Part shown: one piece after another, positions 1 through 8,861 of the stretch | Layout of the letters: the number at the start of each line of letters is the position of its first letter | Position numbering within the stretch: position 1 is the stretch's first letter | Source: Microvirga brassicacearum | GTDB lineage: Bacteria; Pseudomonadota; Alphaproteobacteria; Rhizobiales; Beijerinckiaceae | Reading direction: 5' to 3' | Length of the DNA: 64,000 nt | NCBI RefSeq assembly: GCF_008757455.1 | Contig: NZ_VCMV01000006.1 | Span: forward strand, 1 to 64,000 | Translations under genes and position numbers: made by a program | The notes under the pieces: generated by a model | Told to the model about the DNA's origin: nothing | Databases searched by the model: none | Seen by the model: the letters and a program-made list of their open reading frames with translations, nothing else

Positions 1-729
1 CGAAAGATCGTACCAGACGCCGCGGTTGGCACAGGCCATCATGTTGCCGCGGCGGGAGCCGCCGGTGCCCCGCCATTCCCGCACCACGAGGCGGCAGCGG
101 ATGTCCCCCGGCATCTGCGACCGGTTGAGCGCTTTGATCGTCACCTTGCCGGACGCGCCCGACGCTGGATTCTGCCAGGCGGCGCTGCGCCCCGCGCCGT
201 CGATCACCGAGAGAATCGCTTGCGCTTCGGCGGGGCGATCCGCGTCCGGCACGATCCGCGCGGCCGCGCGTTCCGCCTCGGCGCGCGCCATCGTGCCCCG
301 CACCTGACCCCGCGCTTCGCTCATCTTCGATACCGCATAGCCCGTTCCAGCCGCCTGCATGAGGAGGCTGGGAGCAGCGAGGCTGGCGCCTCCCGTCATG
401 GCCGCTCCGACGCCCGCATTCGCCACCGAAGCCGCGAGGTTCAGGGTCTGCATCGTCATGGCCTGGCTGATCCGGCCATCGATGGCACCGGCCATGTCCG
501 GCCGGGAGAGGTCGCCAGCCGCCACGGCGTCGAGTCGCGGCGCGATGAGGCTCAGATCGATACTGCCCGAATCATCCGGGACCTCAGAATTCGGCCTCAG
601 ATCCCGCGCCGTGCCGACGACGCCGGTCGGATCGAGCCGGGCGGCGATGTCGGCACCGCCCGAGGGTGTGCAGCCCGCAGCAAGGGCGGCGAGACCTGCA
701 GCCCCCATCCATTTTTGCAATGTGCGCAC
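1..729 (-). CDS. Surface-antigen-like lipoprotein (3' end outside window)
   Basis: Reading leftward from a GTG at 729, an open frame of 243 codons runs off the window edge. The start begins MRTLQKWMGAAGLAALAAGC, a lipoprotein signal peptide with lipobox AAGC, and is preceded by a GAGG about ten bases upstream. The middle is Ala/Gly-rich (about residues 80-130). The visible C-terminal part has Trp-Gln-Asn-Pro, then Cys-Arg-Leu and a later Ala-Cys-Ala-Asn-Arg-Gly-Val-Trp, the pattern of the C-terminal surface-antigen (17-kDa antigen-like) domain. Likely an outer-membrane or periplasmic lipoprotein of unknown role. The family link is by motif only and the stop codon is not in view. Confidence 0.7.
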   Translation of the reverse strand, partial: MRTLQKWMGAAGLAALAAGCTPSGGADIAARLDPTGVVGTARDLRPNSEVPDDSGSIDLSLIAPRLDAVAAGDLSRPDMAGAIDGRISQAMTMQTLNLAASVANAGVGAAMTGGASLAAPSLLMQAAGTGYAVSKMSEARGQVRGTMARAEAERAAARIVPDADRPAEAQAILSVIDGAGRSAAWQNPASGASGKVTIKALNRSQMPGDIRCRLVVREWRGTGGSRRGNMMACANRGVWYDLS

Positions 730-923
730 TCCGAACCTCGCTCCGCGAAGCAAGATCGATATCACATTGCATAAAATGCGAAAATGCGGGGCGTTGCTTG
801 GTCGCAATGGATCGGCCCAGGGACGAATTTTTCTCTGGCGGGCGATCAACGCTTTGTTCACCAGGAACCGGAACCGCGCCGAAGATTTACCGCGCGTTCA
901 TCGCTCTCATCCAAGCTGAGCCC

Positions 924-1226
924 ATGACGCACCACCCAAACGCGATGATGGATATGGGCCCGCAGACCTCTCCCGACCCGATATTCACACCCGCCCCGTC
1001 CCGTTATGAGCGCCCGCGTCTCGCCGAGCGCGCGGGCTTCGGAATCATGCCCGCCCCGGCGCGGCCGTCGCGCCATAACACGTTCATCCTGGGCCGCTCC
1101 GATGCGCGCACGCGCCCTCTCCTCAATCAGGAAGAGCGCGATCGCCTCCATTGCTGGTCCATGATTGTCGCAATGGGATCCTCCTTGACCGGGCTCGGCC
1201 TGCTGCTCACCTCGATTTTTCACTGA
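924..1226 (+). CDS. Small protein with C-terminal transmembrane helix
   Basis: A 100-residue frame starting at ATG 924. The N-terminal two-thirds is polar and rich in Pro and Arg. The last 23 residues (from about Trp78) form one hydrophobic segment followed by Ile-Phe-His, so the product would be tail-anchored with its N-terminus in the cytoplasm. There is no strong ribosome site. A longer in-frame reading back to 666 exists, but its extra part lies over the upstream region of the divergent lipoprotein gene. Function unknown. It may be a genuine short membrane protein or a chance frame; the clean hydrophobic C-terminus is the main support. Confidence 0.4.
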   Translation: MTHHPNAMMDMGPQTSPDPIFTPAPSRYERPRLAERAGFGIMPAPARPSRHNTFILGRSDARTRPLLNQEERDRLHCWSMIVAMGSSLTGLGLLLTSIFH

Positions 1227-1274
1227 GAAACCCCAACAAAAAGCCCGGCAACGGCCGCTCCTCCGCTCCGTTCC

Positions 1275-3050
1275 TCATTGCAGCGGCCAGAAGATCATGA
1301 TGAGGGGCGTTCCGACCACCACCACGATGATCGAGAGCGGCAGCCCCAGGCGCCAGTAATCGCCGAATCGATAGCCGCCCGGTCCCATCACCAGCGTGTT
1401 GCACTGATGGCCGATGGGCGTGAGAAAATCGCAGGCCGCGCCGATGGCGACCGCCATCAGGAAAGCATCGGGACGGAAGCCGAGTTGCGTCGCGAAGCTC
1501 GCCGCGATCGGCGCCATGACCAGCACGGTCGCGGCATTGTTGAGAAACGGCGTCACGGCCATTGCCGCGACCATGATGAGCACAAGCGCTCCGGTCGGCG
1601 GAAGGACATTTGCCGCAGAGGAAAGCCACGCGGCGATGAGTTCTGTCCCGCCGGTCGTGCGAATCGCCTCGCTCACCGGGATGAGCGCCCCGAGCATCAC
1701 CAGAATCGGCCATTCCACCGTCTCGTAGGCCTCGCGCAAGGTGAGTGAGCCAAACAACACGAGAAGCACGCCGGCGCCAAAAAACGCGATTGCCACCGGC
1801 AGCAGATTGAAGGCGACGAGCGCCATCGCAACCGCCAGAACCGCCAGGGGAAGAAAGCTCCGTCGCGCGCTGCCCAGCCGGATCGCGCGCTGGGCCAAGG
1901 GAAGGCAGCCAAGATCTTTCAGGGTGTCGGGAAGTCTCGTGAGATTCCCCTGGAGAACGATCACATCCCCCGTCCCCAGGGTGATGTCGCGCAGACGCTC
2001 GGTGAAGCGCTTGCCACTGCGGCTGACGGCGATGAGATTGACCTGATAGCGCTCATACAGCGCGATGCGTTCGGCCGAGGCGCCGGTCAGCACCGAGTTG
2101 GGACCGACAATCGCCTCGATCACGCCGATCTCGTCGGTCTCCTGCTTGTCGGGGCGGCGGTGTTCGCCGCTGAGTTTCAGGCCCGAGCGAGCCACCACGC
2201 TCTCCAGCGCATCGGGCTCCCCCTCCAGCATCAGCAAATCGTTTTGGCGGATAGGCGCATCCGGGAAGGGGCTCGAACTGCGGGTTTCGTCTCGAATGAT
2301 CGCCGCAACCTTGATGTCGCCCTTGCCCATCTTGAGCAGGTCGGCCACCGTCTTGCCGGCAATGTCCGCATCCGCCGGAACCCGTGCCTCAGTCACGTAA
2401 TCCTTGATATTGAGTGCTTCATCCAGGTTGGCCGCGCCCTTGCGGTCCTTCGGCAGGAGGCGATAGCCGAAGGCCAGAAACGTGACGCCGACGATGGCGA
2501 TGCCGATCCCCACAGGCGCGAAGTCGAACATCCCGAATGGCTCACCGAGCATCTCGCTCCGAACCCGCGACACGATGATGTTGGGTGAGGTTCCGATGAG
2601 CGTCACGATCCCGCCGAGAAGCGACCCGAAGGCCATCGGCATGAGGAACTGCGACGGCGGCGTGTTGGTGCGGCGGGCTATCTGGAACGCCACGGGAATC
2701 ATCATCGCCAGGGCGCCGACGTTCTTCACGAAGGCCGACAGCACCGTTACGACGCCGACCAGCACGACGATCTGAAGCTGCGTGGTGCGAAGGTAGGGCG
2801 CCAGACGATCGAGACCGGCCTCGAGCACCGCCGATTTGGCGACCGCCGCGCTCACCAGAAGCGCGCTAGCGACGATGATGACGATGTCGTCGCTGAACCC
2901 GGAGAAAGCCTTGTCGGCCGGCACGACGCCGACGAGCACTGCCGTGAGCAGGGCCAGCGCCGCTACCATGTCGTAGCGCAGACGGCCCCACACAAAGAGC
3001 GCCATCATCCCGGCGACCACGGCGAAGGCGAGGATCTGTTGGTATGTCAT
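1275..3050 (-). CDS. SLC13/DASS-family anion permease with two RCK_C domains
   Basis: A 591-residue inner-membrane transporter. About five hydrophobic segments precede a soluble insert (roughly residues 215-375) that looks like two tandem TrkA-C/RCK_C domains, and the remaining helices follow. Visible family motifs are GTSPNIIVS in the first half, and Leu-Asn-Asn-Ala-Ala plus TPIGHQCNTLVMGPGGY in the second half. The GTSPN and LNNAA signatures fit the divalent anion:Na+ symporter superfamily (sulfate or dicarboxylate-like substrates), in the branch that carries regulatory RCK_C domains. The substrate cannot be told from sequence. Stands alone between a rightward small gene and a leftward CAP-domain gene. 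Confidence 0.85.
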   Translation of the reverse strand: MTYQQILAFAVVAGMMALFVWGRLRYDMVAALALLTAVLVGVVPADKAFSGFSDDIVIIVASALLVSAAVAKSAVLEAGLDRLAPYLRTTQLQIVVLVGVVTVLSAFVKNVGALAMMIPVAFQIARRTNTPPSQFLMPMAFGSLLGGIVTLIGTSPNIIVSRVRSEMLGEPFGMFDFAPVGIGIAIVGVTFLAFGYRLLPKDRKGAANLDEALNIKDYVTEARVPADADIAGKTVADLLKMGKGDIKVAAIIRDETRSSSPFPDAPIRQNDLLMLEGEPDALESVVARSGLKLSGEHRRPDKQETDEIGVIEAIVGPNSVLTGASAERIALYERYQVNLIAVSRSGKRFTERLRDITLGTGDVIVLQGNLTRLPDTLKDLGCLPLAQRAIRLGSARRSFLPLAVLAVAMALVAFNLLPVAIAFFGAGVLLVLFGSLTLREAYETVEWPILVMLGALIPVSEAIRTTGGTELIAAWLSSAANVLPPTGALVLIMVAAMAVTPFLNNAATVLVMAPIAASFATQLGFRPDAFLMAVAIGAACDFLTPIGHQCNTLVMGPGGYRFGDYWRLGLPLSIIVVVVGTPLIMIFWPLQ

Positions 3051-3112
3051 GGGCGCCCGCGCTGAAGGAACAAGCCCCTAACGCGCCACGGTCAAGTTTG
3101 TGCCGCTTAAAA

Positions 3113-3574
3113 TTATTGCCCGAGCACGAGGGCCCAATAGCGGCCATAGCCTCCATTCGCATCCGCCCGTGCGAGGCCGATCCGCCTTGCCTGAGGCATC
3201 AGCAGGTTGCTGTTGTGGCCCGATGAGGCTTTCCAGCGACCGATCGCACCGTCGACTGTCGACGATCCGGCGGACAGGTTCTCGGCCGAATAGCCGAGGA
3301 CGCCGAATTCCTCCATCCGGCTGCCGAAACGGCCATGGCTGAGCTTTCCGGCCGCCGCAACCGCACGAGCCTGATGCTCGGCAGCATCGTTGAGACGGGA
3401 ATCGACCGTCACCGGGCTCAATCCCTGCGAGACGCGATAGGCTGAAATCAACGACGCGGCCTGTGCGGCGTCAGTCGTGGTGCTCCCGGTGACCTGGTGG
3501 GAGGCGGGGAGCTGCTGGCCGGCACATCCGGCGACAGCCAGGACGGCCAGAAAGACAAACGACAAAGCCTTCAT
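3113..3574 (-). CDS. CAP-domain (SCP/PR-1-like) lipoprotein
   Basis: A 153-residue secreted protein. The start at 3574 is chosen because it follows an AGGGGAA ribosome site and opens a lipoprotein signal peptide ending in Ala-Val-Ala-Gly-Cys (Cys at about residue 17). The mature part is a compact CAP domain: a Leu-Ile-Ser-Ala-Tyr-Arg helix, then AAEHQAR, LSHGRFGSRM, YSAENLSAGS and GHNSNLLMPQARRIGLA, closing on a Tyr-Trp-Ala-Leu-Val-Leu strand. The His and Glu positions typical of the CAP cavity are present (SHGRF, AENLS, GHNSN). Bacterial members are extracytoplasmic and mostly of unknown activity. A longer upstream frame to 3694 has no ribosome site. Confidence 0.85.
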   Translation of the reverse strand: MKALSFVFLAVLAVAGCAGQQLPASHQVTGSTTTDAAQAASLISAYRVSQGLSPVTVDSRLNDAAEHQARAVAAAGKLSHGRFGSRMEEFGVLGYSAENLSAGSSTVDGAIGRWKASSGHNSNLLMPQARRIGLARADANGGYGRYWALVLGQ

Positions 3575-3719
3575 GGAATTCCCCTGAGGCCGGCATCTTC
3601 GGCCGTTCCCCTTGATAAAATACGCAATGGCGGTCATGTGGACGTGCCGCCGATCCGATGCCGCTGCATGCCATGCCGTGCGCGTCGGGTCCATAACGCC
3701 TCCCGCGTCAGCTCACCGC

Positions 3720-4991
3720 ATGTCAAAAAAACCATCCTCGTTTCGTGTTGCCGTCATCGGCGGCGGTCCTGCCGGATTGATGGCGGCTGAAAGGCTGGCG
3801 CAAGCGGGCCTTGCGGTCACGATCTACGACCAGATGCCATCGGTCGGCCGAAAACTGCTCATGGCCGGGCGCGGCGGCCTCAACCTGACCCACAGCGAGG
3901 ATCTGGCCCGATTCGTCGTGCGTTTCGCCGAGGCGCTGCCGCATTTGCGCCCGGCCATCGAGGCTTTCCCGCCGGAGGCGCTTCGCCGCTGGAGCGAGGG
4001 CCTCGGCCAGGAAACCTTCGTCGGCTCGAGCGGCCGGGTATTTCCCAAGGCCTTCAAGGCATCGCCCCTGTTGCGCGCCTGGCTGCGCCGCCTCGAATCG
4101 CTCGGTGTTGCCTTCGCCCTGCGCCACAGCTGGCAAGGGTGGGACGAGGCGGGCAGCCTCCTTTTCACGAACGCGGCCGGCGAGATCGTCACCGCACGCC
4201 CCGATGCGGTCGTTCTGGCGCTCGGCGGCGCGAGCTGGCCTCGCTTGGGATCCACCGGCGCATGGGTGCCGCTCCTCGAGGCCCGCGGCGTGCCGATCAC
4301 CAGACTTCGGCCCGCCAATATGGGCGTGAAGGTGGCCTGGTCCGACCTTCTGCGCACCCGGTTCGAGGGTCAGCCCCTCAAGCGTATTGCCCTGACATTC
4401 GGCGGCGTGACGGTGCGGGGCGAAGCGGTGGTCACCGCGGACGGGCTTGAGGGCGGCGCGGTCTACGCGCTCTCGGCGCCGCTGCGCAATGCCATCGAGC
4501 GGGACGGCGAGGCCATCCTGAGCGTCGATCTGCGGCCGGACATTTCCCTGCAATCGCTCATCAACCGACTGGCGGTTCCGCGGAAAGGGCAATCCACCTC
4601 GACGTTTCTGCGCAAGGCGGCCGGGTTGTCGCCCCTCGACATCGCGTTGTTGCGCGAAGGCGGCACGGACCTGCCGGCCGATCCAGAAGCCCTCGCGCGC
4701 CTCATCAAGGCCGCACCCCTCCGCCTGACCGGCCTGAAGCCGCTGGAGCGGGCGATCTCGACCGCGGGCGGCGTTCCCTTCGCGGAAGTGGACGACCATC
4801 TGATGCTGCGCCGGGTGCCCGGCATATTCGTTGCCGGCGAAATGCTCGATTGGGAAGCGCCGACGGGCGGCTACCTGCTGCAGGCGACGCTTTCGACCGC
4901 CGTCGCGGCGGCCGGAGGCGTTCTCGCTTTCCTGAAGATTCCCAATGCCGCATTGACCGAATCCAGACCCTCGGCCACACCGGAACCGTGA
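3720..4991 (+). CDS. TIGR03862-type FAD-dependent flavoprotein (HI0933 family)
   Basis: A 423-residue protein. It opens with the FAD-binding Rossmann motif [19 protein letters not shown], followed by the family signature KLLMAGRGGLNLTHSE, and closes with a second FAD contact VAGEMLDWEAPTGGYLLQA. This order is that of the HI0933/BaiN-like flavoproteins, subfamily TIGR03862, whose physiological reaction is not well defined. The ATG at 3720 is preferred over an upstream TTG because the Rossmann motif then starts about ten residues in. The stop overlaps the GTG start of recQ (GTGA), so the two genes are probably translated together. Confidence 0.85.
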   Translation: MSKKPSSFRVAVIGGGPAGLMAAERLAQAGLAVTIYDQMPSVGRKLLMAGRGGLNLTHSEDLARFVVRFAEALPHLRPAIEAFPPEALRRWSEGLGQETFVGSSGRVFPKAFKASPLLRAWLRRLESLGVAFALRHSWQGWDEAGSLLFTNAAGEIVTARPDAVVLALGGASWPRLGSTGAWVPLLEARGVPITRLRPANMGVKVAWSDLLRTRFEGQPLKRIALTFGGVTVRGEAVVTADGLEGGAVYALSAPLRNAIERDGEAILSVDLRPDISLQSLINRLAVPRKGQSTSTFLRKAAGLSPLDIALLREGGTDLPADPEALARLIKAAPLRLTGLKPLERAISTAGGVPFAEVDDHLMLRRVPGIFVAGEMLDWEAPTGGYLLQATLSTAVAAAGGVLAFLKIPNAALTESRPSATPEP

Positions 4992-6790
4992 CCGACCCGC
5001 TTAAAATTCTCCACGACGTCTTCGGCTTCTCGACCTTTCGCGATGGTCAGGAAGACATCGTGCGGTCCGTCCTTGCGGGACACGATGTGCTGGCGGTGAT
5101 GCCGACCGGGGCGGGAAAATCGCTCTGTTATCAATTGCCCACCTTGGTGCGCGAGGGCCTGACGCTCGTGGTCTCGCCCCTCATCGCCCTCATGCGCGAC
5201 CAGGTTGCGGCGTTGCGCCATTTCGGCGTCGAGGCGGGAAGCCTCAACTCTGCCAATGATCCGGATGAGAACCGGCGCGTCGCCGACGCGGTGCGGGATG
5301 GCCGGATGCGGCTGCTCTATGCCTCTCCCGAGCGCCTCGCGAATTCGAATGCCACCGAATGGCTCGCACGCTCCGGCGTCAGCCTGCTCGCCATCGACGA
5401 AGCCCATTGCGTGTCGCAGTGGGGACATGATTTCCGCCCCGAATACGCGCTGCTGGGTGACGTTCGCCGCAGACTCGGTGGCGTGCAGACGATCGCGCTG
5501 ACCGCCACCGCCGACGTTTCCACGCGCGGCGACATCATGCACCGGCTGTTCGAGACGGAGCCGCGCATCTTCATCCACGGCTTCGACCGCCCGAATCTGC
5601 GGCTCGCCATGCAATCGAAGGACCAGTCGAAGCGACAGCTCTTCGCCTTTCTCGACAAACACCGCCGTGAGAGCGGCATCATCTATTGCGCGTCGCGCAA
5701 CGCCACCGAGAAGTTGGCGGATTCCCTCTGCCAGGCGGGCTACCGGGCGATGCCGTATCACGCCGGAATGGCGCAGGCGGACCGGGCCAAAAACCAGGAC
5801 ATCTTCCTGCAGGAGGACGGCGTCGTGATGGTGGCGACCGTCGCGTTCGGCATGGGAATCGACAAGCCTGACGTGCGTTTCGTCGCGCATGCGGCTCTGC
5901 CCAAATCCATTGAGGCCTATTACCAGGAGATCGGCCGTGCGGGGCGCGACGGCGAGGCCGCCGACACCCTGACGCTCTACGGTCTCGACGATATGCGTCT
6001 GCGCCGCTCGCAGATCGAGGACAGCGACGCATCGGAAGAGCAGAAGCGTGTCGAGCGACAGCGCCTGAACGCCCTCGTGGCTTTGTGCGAGGCACCACGC
6101 TGCCGCCGCCAGACACTTCTGGCCTATTTCGGCGAGACCACCGAGCCGTGCGGCAATTGCGATCTCTGCATCGATGGCGTCGTTTTATTTGACGGCACCA
6201 TCGAGGCGCAGAAGCTCCTGTCCGCCATCGTGCGCACCGGCGAACGCTTCGGCACCGAACACATCATCAGTATTCTGATGGGGGAAGAGACCGACGCGAT
6301 CCTTCGCCTCGGCCACAATGGCCTCAAGACATTCGGTGTGGGCAAGGACCGCTCGAAGACCGAATGGCGCTCACTCCTTCGCCAGATCTACGCGCTCGGT
6401 CTTATCGCTCTCGAACTCTCCGAATATGGGCGCTGGACCATCACTGAACGCGGCGTCGCGGTGTTGAAAGGCCTCGAACCGGTGGAATTGCGCGCCGATG
6501 TGTTGATGAAGCCACGTGAGCGGAAGAGCCGGCGCGGTGTGATGGCGGCCGAGTCCGTGGTGCCCGGCGACGATCCGCTGCTGCTCGCGCTGAAGACCCT
6601 GCGGACGCGGTTGGCCAAAGAAGAGGCCGTGCCCGCCTATGTGATCTTCTCGGATCGCTCGCTTGTCGACATGGCGGTGAAACGCCCGAAATCGGCTGGT
6701 GCGTTCGGGGAGATCCACGGGGTCGGGCAAGCGAAGCTCGACCGCTACGCAGATGCGTTTCTGACGGTGGTGCGCGAACACGCCGACTAG
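4988..6790 (+). CDS. recQ: ATP-dependent DNA helicase RecQ
   Basis: A 600-residue 3'-5' DNA helicase of recombination and repair. In order: Walker A (MPTGAGKSLCYQLP), the Walker B box of the RecQ family (IDEAHCVSQWGHDFRPEY), motif VI (GRAGRDGEA), the zinc-binding RQC cysteines (Cys-Arg-Arg-Gln, then CGNCDLC), a winged-helix RQC region and a C-terminal HRDC domain (about residues 520-600, ending at the GVGQAKLDRYADAF helix-hairpin-helix). The length matches typical bacterial RecQ. The start is the GTG at 4988, four bases overlapping the stop of the flavoprotein gene. A longer frame from 4850 lies inside that gene and is not needed. Confidence 0.96.
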   Translation: MTDPLKILHDVFGFSTFRDGQEDIVRSVLAGHDVLAVMPTGAGKSLCYQLPTLVREGLTLVVSPLIALMRDQVAALRHFGVEAGSLNSANDPDENRRVADAVRDGRMRLLYASPERLANSNATEWLARSGVSLLAIDEAHCVSQWGHDFRPEYALLGDVRRRLGGVQTIALTATADVSTRGDIMHRLFETEPRIFIHGFDRPNLRLAMQSKDQSKRQLFAFLDKHRRESGIIYCASRNATEKLADSLCQAGYRAMPYHAGMAQADRAKNQDIFLQEDGVVMVATVAFGMGIDKPDVRFVAHAALPKSIEAYYQEIGRAGRDGEAADTLTLYGLDDMRLRRSQIEDSDASEEQKRVERQRLNALVALCEAPRCRRQTLLAYFGETTEPCGNCDLCIDGVVLFDGTIEAQKLLSAIVRTGERFGTEHIISILMGEETDAILRLGHNGLKTFGVGKDRSKTEWRSLLRQIYALGLIALELSEYGRWTITERGVAVLKGLEPVELRADVLMKPRERKSRRGVMAAESVVPGDDPLLLALKTLRTRLAKEEAVPAYVIFSDRSLVDMAVKRPKSAGAFGEIHGVGQAKLDRYADAFLTVVREHAD

Positions 6791-6797
6791 GTCGCGC

Positions 6798-6946
6798 CGT
6801 CATTCCGGGGCGCGGCTGTGCCGCGAGCCCGAAACCCATAAACGCTAACGTTGCCGGATGATGCCCCGCATTCCGACGGAGGTGGATTGCCCATGGCCGG
6901 TCTGGAATATGGGCTCCGGGCTCCGCTTCGCGGCCCCGGAATGACG
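6798..6946. repeat. Dispersed palindromic intergenic repeat, copy 1
   Basis: About 149 bp filling the gap between recQ and the leftward dehydrogenase gene. It begins CGTCATTCCGGGGC and ends with the inverse, GCCCCGGAATGACG, so the ends can pair. The inner part carries CCCATAAACGCTAACG and TCTGGAATATGGGCTCCGGG, which recur nearly unchanged in copy 3 at 63625. Such repeats are common between genes in Bradyrhizobium-like bacteria. It could act as a transcription stop or mRNA stabiliser for either neighbour. Confidence 0.8.
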
Positions 6947-6951
6947 GAGAG

Positions 6952-8064
6952 CTAGCCCACCTCGACCCATGTGCCGGAATGTGCGCTGCGCGCCATCGCA
7001 TCCACCGTGCGCTCGATGCGAAAGCCATCTTCGAAATCGATGAGCGATGCCGCTTCGCCCCGAATGCGCCCGACGAGCTCGCGGCATTCGATGACCTTGA
7101 GATCGTTGAATCCGAGACCGTGACCGGGAGCGGGAATGAATTTGTCGTAGGGCGGATGATGGGGCGCGGCCAGGATGGTGCGAAAGCCTTGTGTTTCGCT
7201 GTCCCCCACGGTGTAGAGCTGAAGCTCGTTCATGCGTTCCTGGTCGAAAACGATCGTGCCTTTCGCGCCGAACAACTGAACGAACAATCGACCTTTGCGG
7301 CCCCAGGCCGACCGGTTCAGCGCGATGAGGCCGGATGCGCCGTTTTCGAGTTCGATCAACGTGCTGGCGATGTCGTAGGTCTCGACCGCGCGCCGCCCGC
7401 CGCCCGCCAGTGGACGATCGGAGTAAGGCCGCGACATGTGTCCGCACACCCGACGGACGCCGCCGAACATCACCCACAGAAGGCTCAGCGCGTGAACCCC
7501 GAAATCGTCGAGCGCCCCGTGGCCGGACGAAGCCTCGCTCTTCCAGAAGAACAGCGCTTCGGGGTCGGCCATGAAATCTTCGTCCATTTCGATCCGGACG
7601 TGATTGACCTCACCGATCCGGCCCTCGTCAAGCAGGCGTCGGATCAGGCGGATCATCGGGTTTTGAATGTAGTTGTAACCGAGCACCGCGACCTTGCCCG
7701 ATGCGCGAGCGGCCTCAACCATCCGCTCCGCATCGGCGAGCCTCGTCGCCATCGGCTTCTCGCACCAGACGTGCTTGCCGGCTTCCAGCGCCGCAATCGC
7801 CATTTCGGGATGGAACGCGTTGGGTGTGGTGATGGACACCACATCGACCTCGCGGTCGGAAACGAGCGAGCGCCAGTCGGCGGTGGCGCGCACGAAGCCC
7901 AGTTCGCGCGCCCTGCTGACTGCGAGTTCCGGCGATGTCTCAGCCAAGACCGCCAGGCGAGGGCGTTCCACGTCGCCGAAAATCGCCGCGACCCCATTCC
8001 ACGCAAGCGCGTGGCATTTGCCCATGTAGCCGGAGCCGATCAAACCAACGCCGAGTGATGCCAT
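6952..8064 (-). CDS. Gfo/Idh/MocA-family NAD(P)-dependent dehydrogenase
   Basis: A 370-residue oxidoreductase with an N-terminal Rossmann domain (VGLIGSGYMGKCHALAW), the family's conserved lysine in CEKPMATRL, and the C-terminal alpha/beta domain with GALDDFGVHALSLLW. Members oxidise or reduce hydroxyl groups of sugars and cyclitols. It is the last gene of the leftward operon that starts with an inositol/ribose-type binding protein, 11 bp after the ATPase gene. An inositol-related or sugar substrate (for example a second inositol or scyllo-inosose dehydrogenase) is therefore likely, but the exact substrate is not visible. Confidence 0.85.
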   Translation of the reverse strand: MASLGVGLIGSGYMGKCHALAWNGVAAIFGDVERPRLAVLAETSPELAVSRARELGFVRATADWRSLVSDREVDVVSITTPNAFHPEMAIAALEAGKHVWCEKPMATRLADAERMVEAARASGKVAVLGYNYIQNPMIRLIRRLLDEGRIGEVNHVRIEMDEDFMADPEALFFWKSEASSGHGALDDFGVHALSLLWVMFGGVRRVCGHMSRPYSDRPLAGGGRRAVETYDIASTLIELENGASGLIALNRSAWGRKGRLFVQLFGAKGTIVFDQERMNELQLYTVGDSETQGFRTILAAPHHPPYDKFIPAPGHGLGFNDLKVIECRELVGRIRGEAASLIDFEDGFRIERTVDAMARSAHSGTWVEVG

Positions 8065-8075
8065 TTTTGAAAGCC

Positions 8076-8861
8076 TCAGACCATGCCGCCGAGTTCGTTC
8101 GACAGGGATTGCAGCTCCTTGCCGCCCGCCATCAGATTCTGCAGCTCGTCGATCTGAATGCCGGACTTGTCGAACGTTCCGAGAGTCTTGCCGCGATTGA
8201 GCACCGTGAAACGGTCACCCACCGCGTAGGCGTGGCGCACGTTATGGGTGATGAAGATGACGCCGAGGCCCTTCTGGCGCACCTGATGGATGTATTTCAG
8301 CACCATCGAGGTTTGAGCGACTCCCAGCGCCGAGGTGGGTTCGTCGAGGATCAGCACCTTGGCGCCGAAATAGACCGCGCGCGCAATCGCAACGCATTGG
8401 CGCTCGCCGCCCGAAAGGGTGCCGACCGCCTGGTGGGGATCGCGCACGTCGATCCCGATCCGTTTCATTTCCTCACGGGTGACTTCGTCGCAATGGTCGA
8501 AATCCACATAGCGGAAAGGCCAGATCCCTTTTGTCGGTTCGCGTCCCATGAAGAAGTTGCGCGTCACCGACATGAGCGGGATCATCGCAAGATCCTGGTA
8601 GACCGTCGCGATGCCCGCATCGAGGGCGTCCCGCGGGCTGGTGAAATTGACGTGCTCGCCTTCGACCAGAAACTCGCCGTCGCTCGGCTTATGCACGCCC
8701 GACAGGGTCTTGATGAGCGTGGACTTGCCGGCACCATTATCGCCCAGCAGGCACATCACCTCGCCCTGGCGCACCGTCATGGAGATGCCCGACAGGGCGA
8801 TGACGGAGCCGAAATGTTTGACGAGGTTGCGAACGTCGATCAGCGCGTCGGTAGAGGCCAT
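8076..8861 (-). CDS. Sugar/inositol ABC transporter ATP-binding protein
   Basis: A 261-residue single-domain ABC ATPase with Walker [10 protein letters not shown], signature [14 protein letters not shown], Walker [13 protein letters not shown] and the switch His in FITHNVRHA. RbsA/XylG-type sugar ATPases are usually about 500 residues with two cassettes; this one has a single cassette, as in the FrcA-like alphaproteobacterial group, and presumably works as a homodimer. The start at 8861 shares one base with the stop of the permease gene (TGATG). It powers uptake together with the permease and binding protein encoded upstream. A role in inositol import is inferred from the adjacent iol genes (compare iatA of Caulobacter). 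Confidence 0.88.
   Translation of the reverse strand: MASTDALIDVRNLVKHFGSVIALSGISMTVRQGEVMCLLGDNGAGKSTLIKTLSGVHKPSDGEFLVEGEHVNFTSPRDALDAGIATVYQDLAMIPLMSVTRNFFMGREPTKGIWPFRYVDFDHCDEVTREEMKRIGIDVRDPHQAVGTLSGGERQCVAIARAVYFGAKVLILDEPTSALGVAQTSMVLKYIHQVRQKGLGVIFITHNVRHAYAVGDRFTVLNRGKTLGTFDKSGIQIDELQNLMAGGKELQSLSNELGGMV

Noticed and set aside
26-919. Plus-strand frames over the first 900 bases
   Set aside because: Antisense to the lipoprotein gene, which has a signal peptide, lipobox and a matching C-terminal domain.
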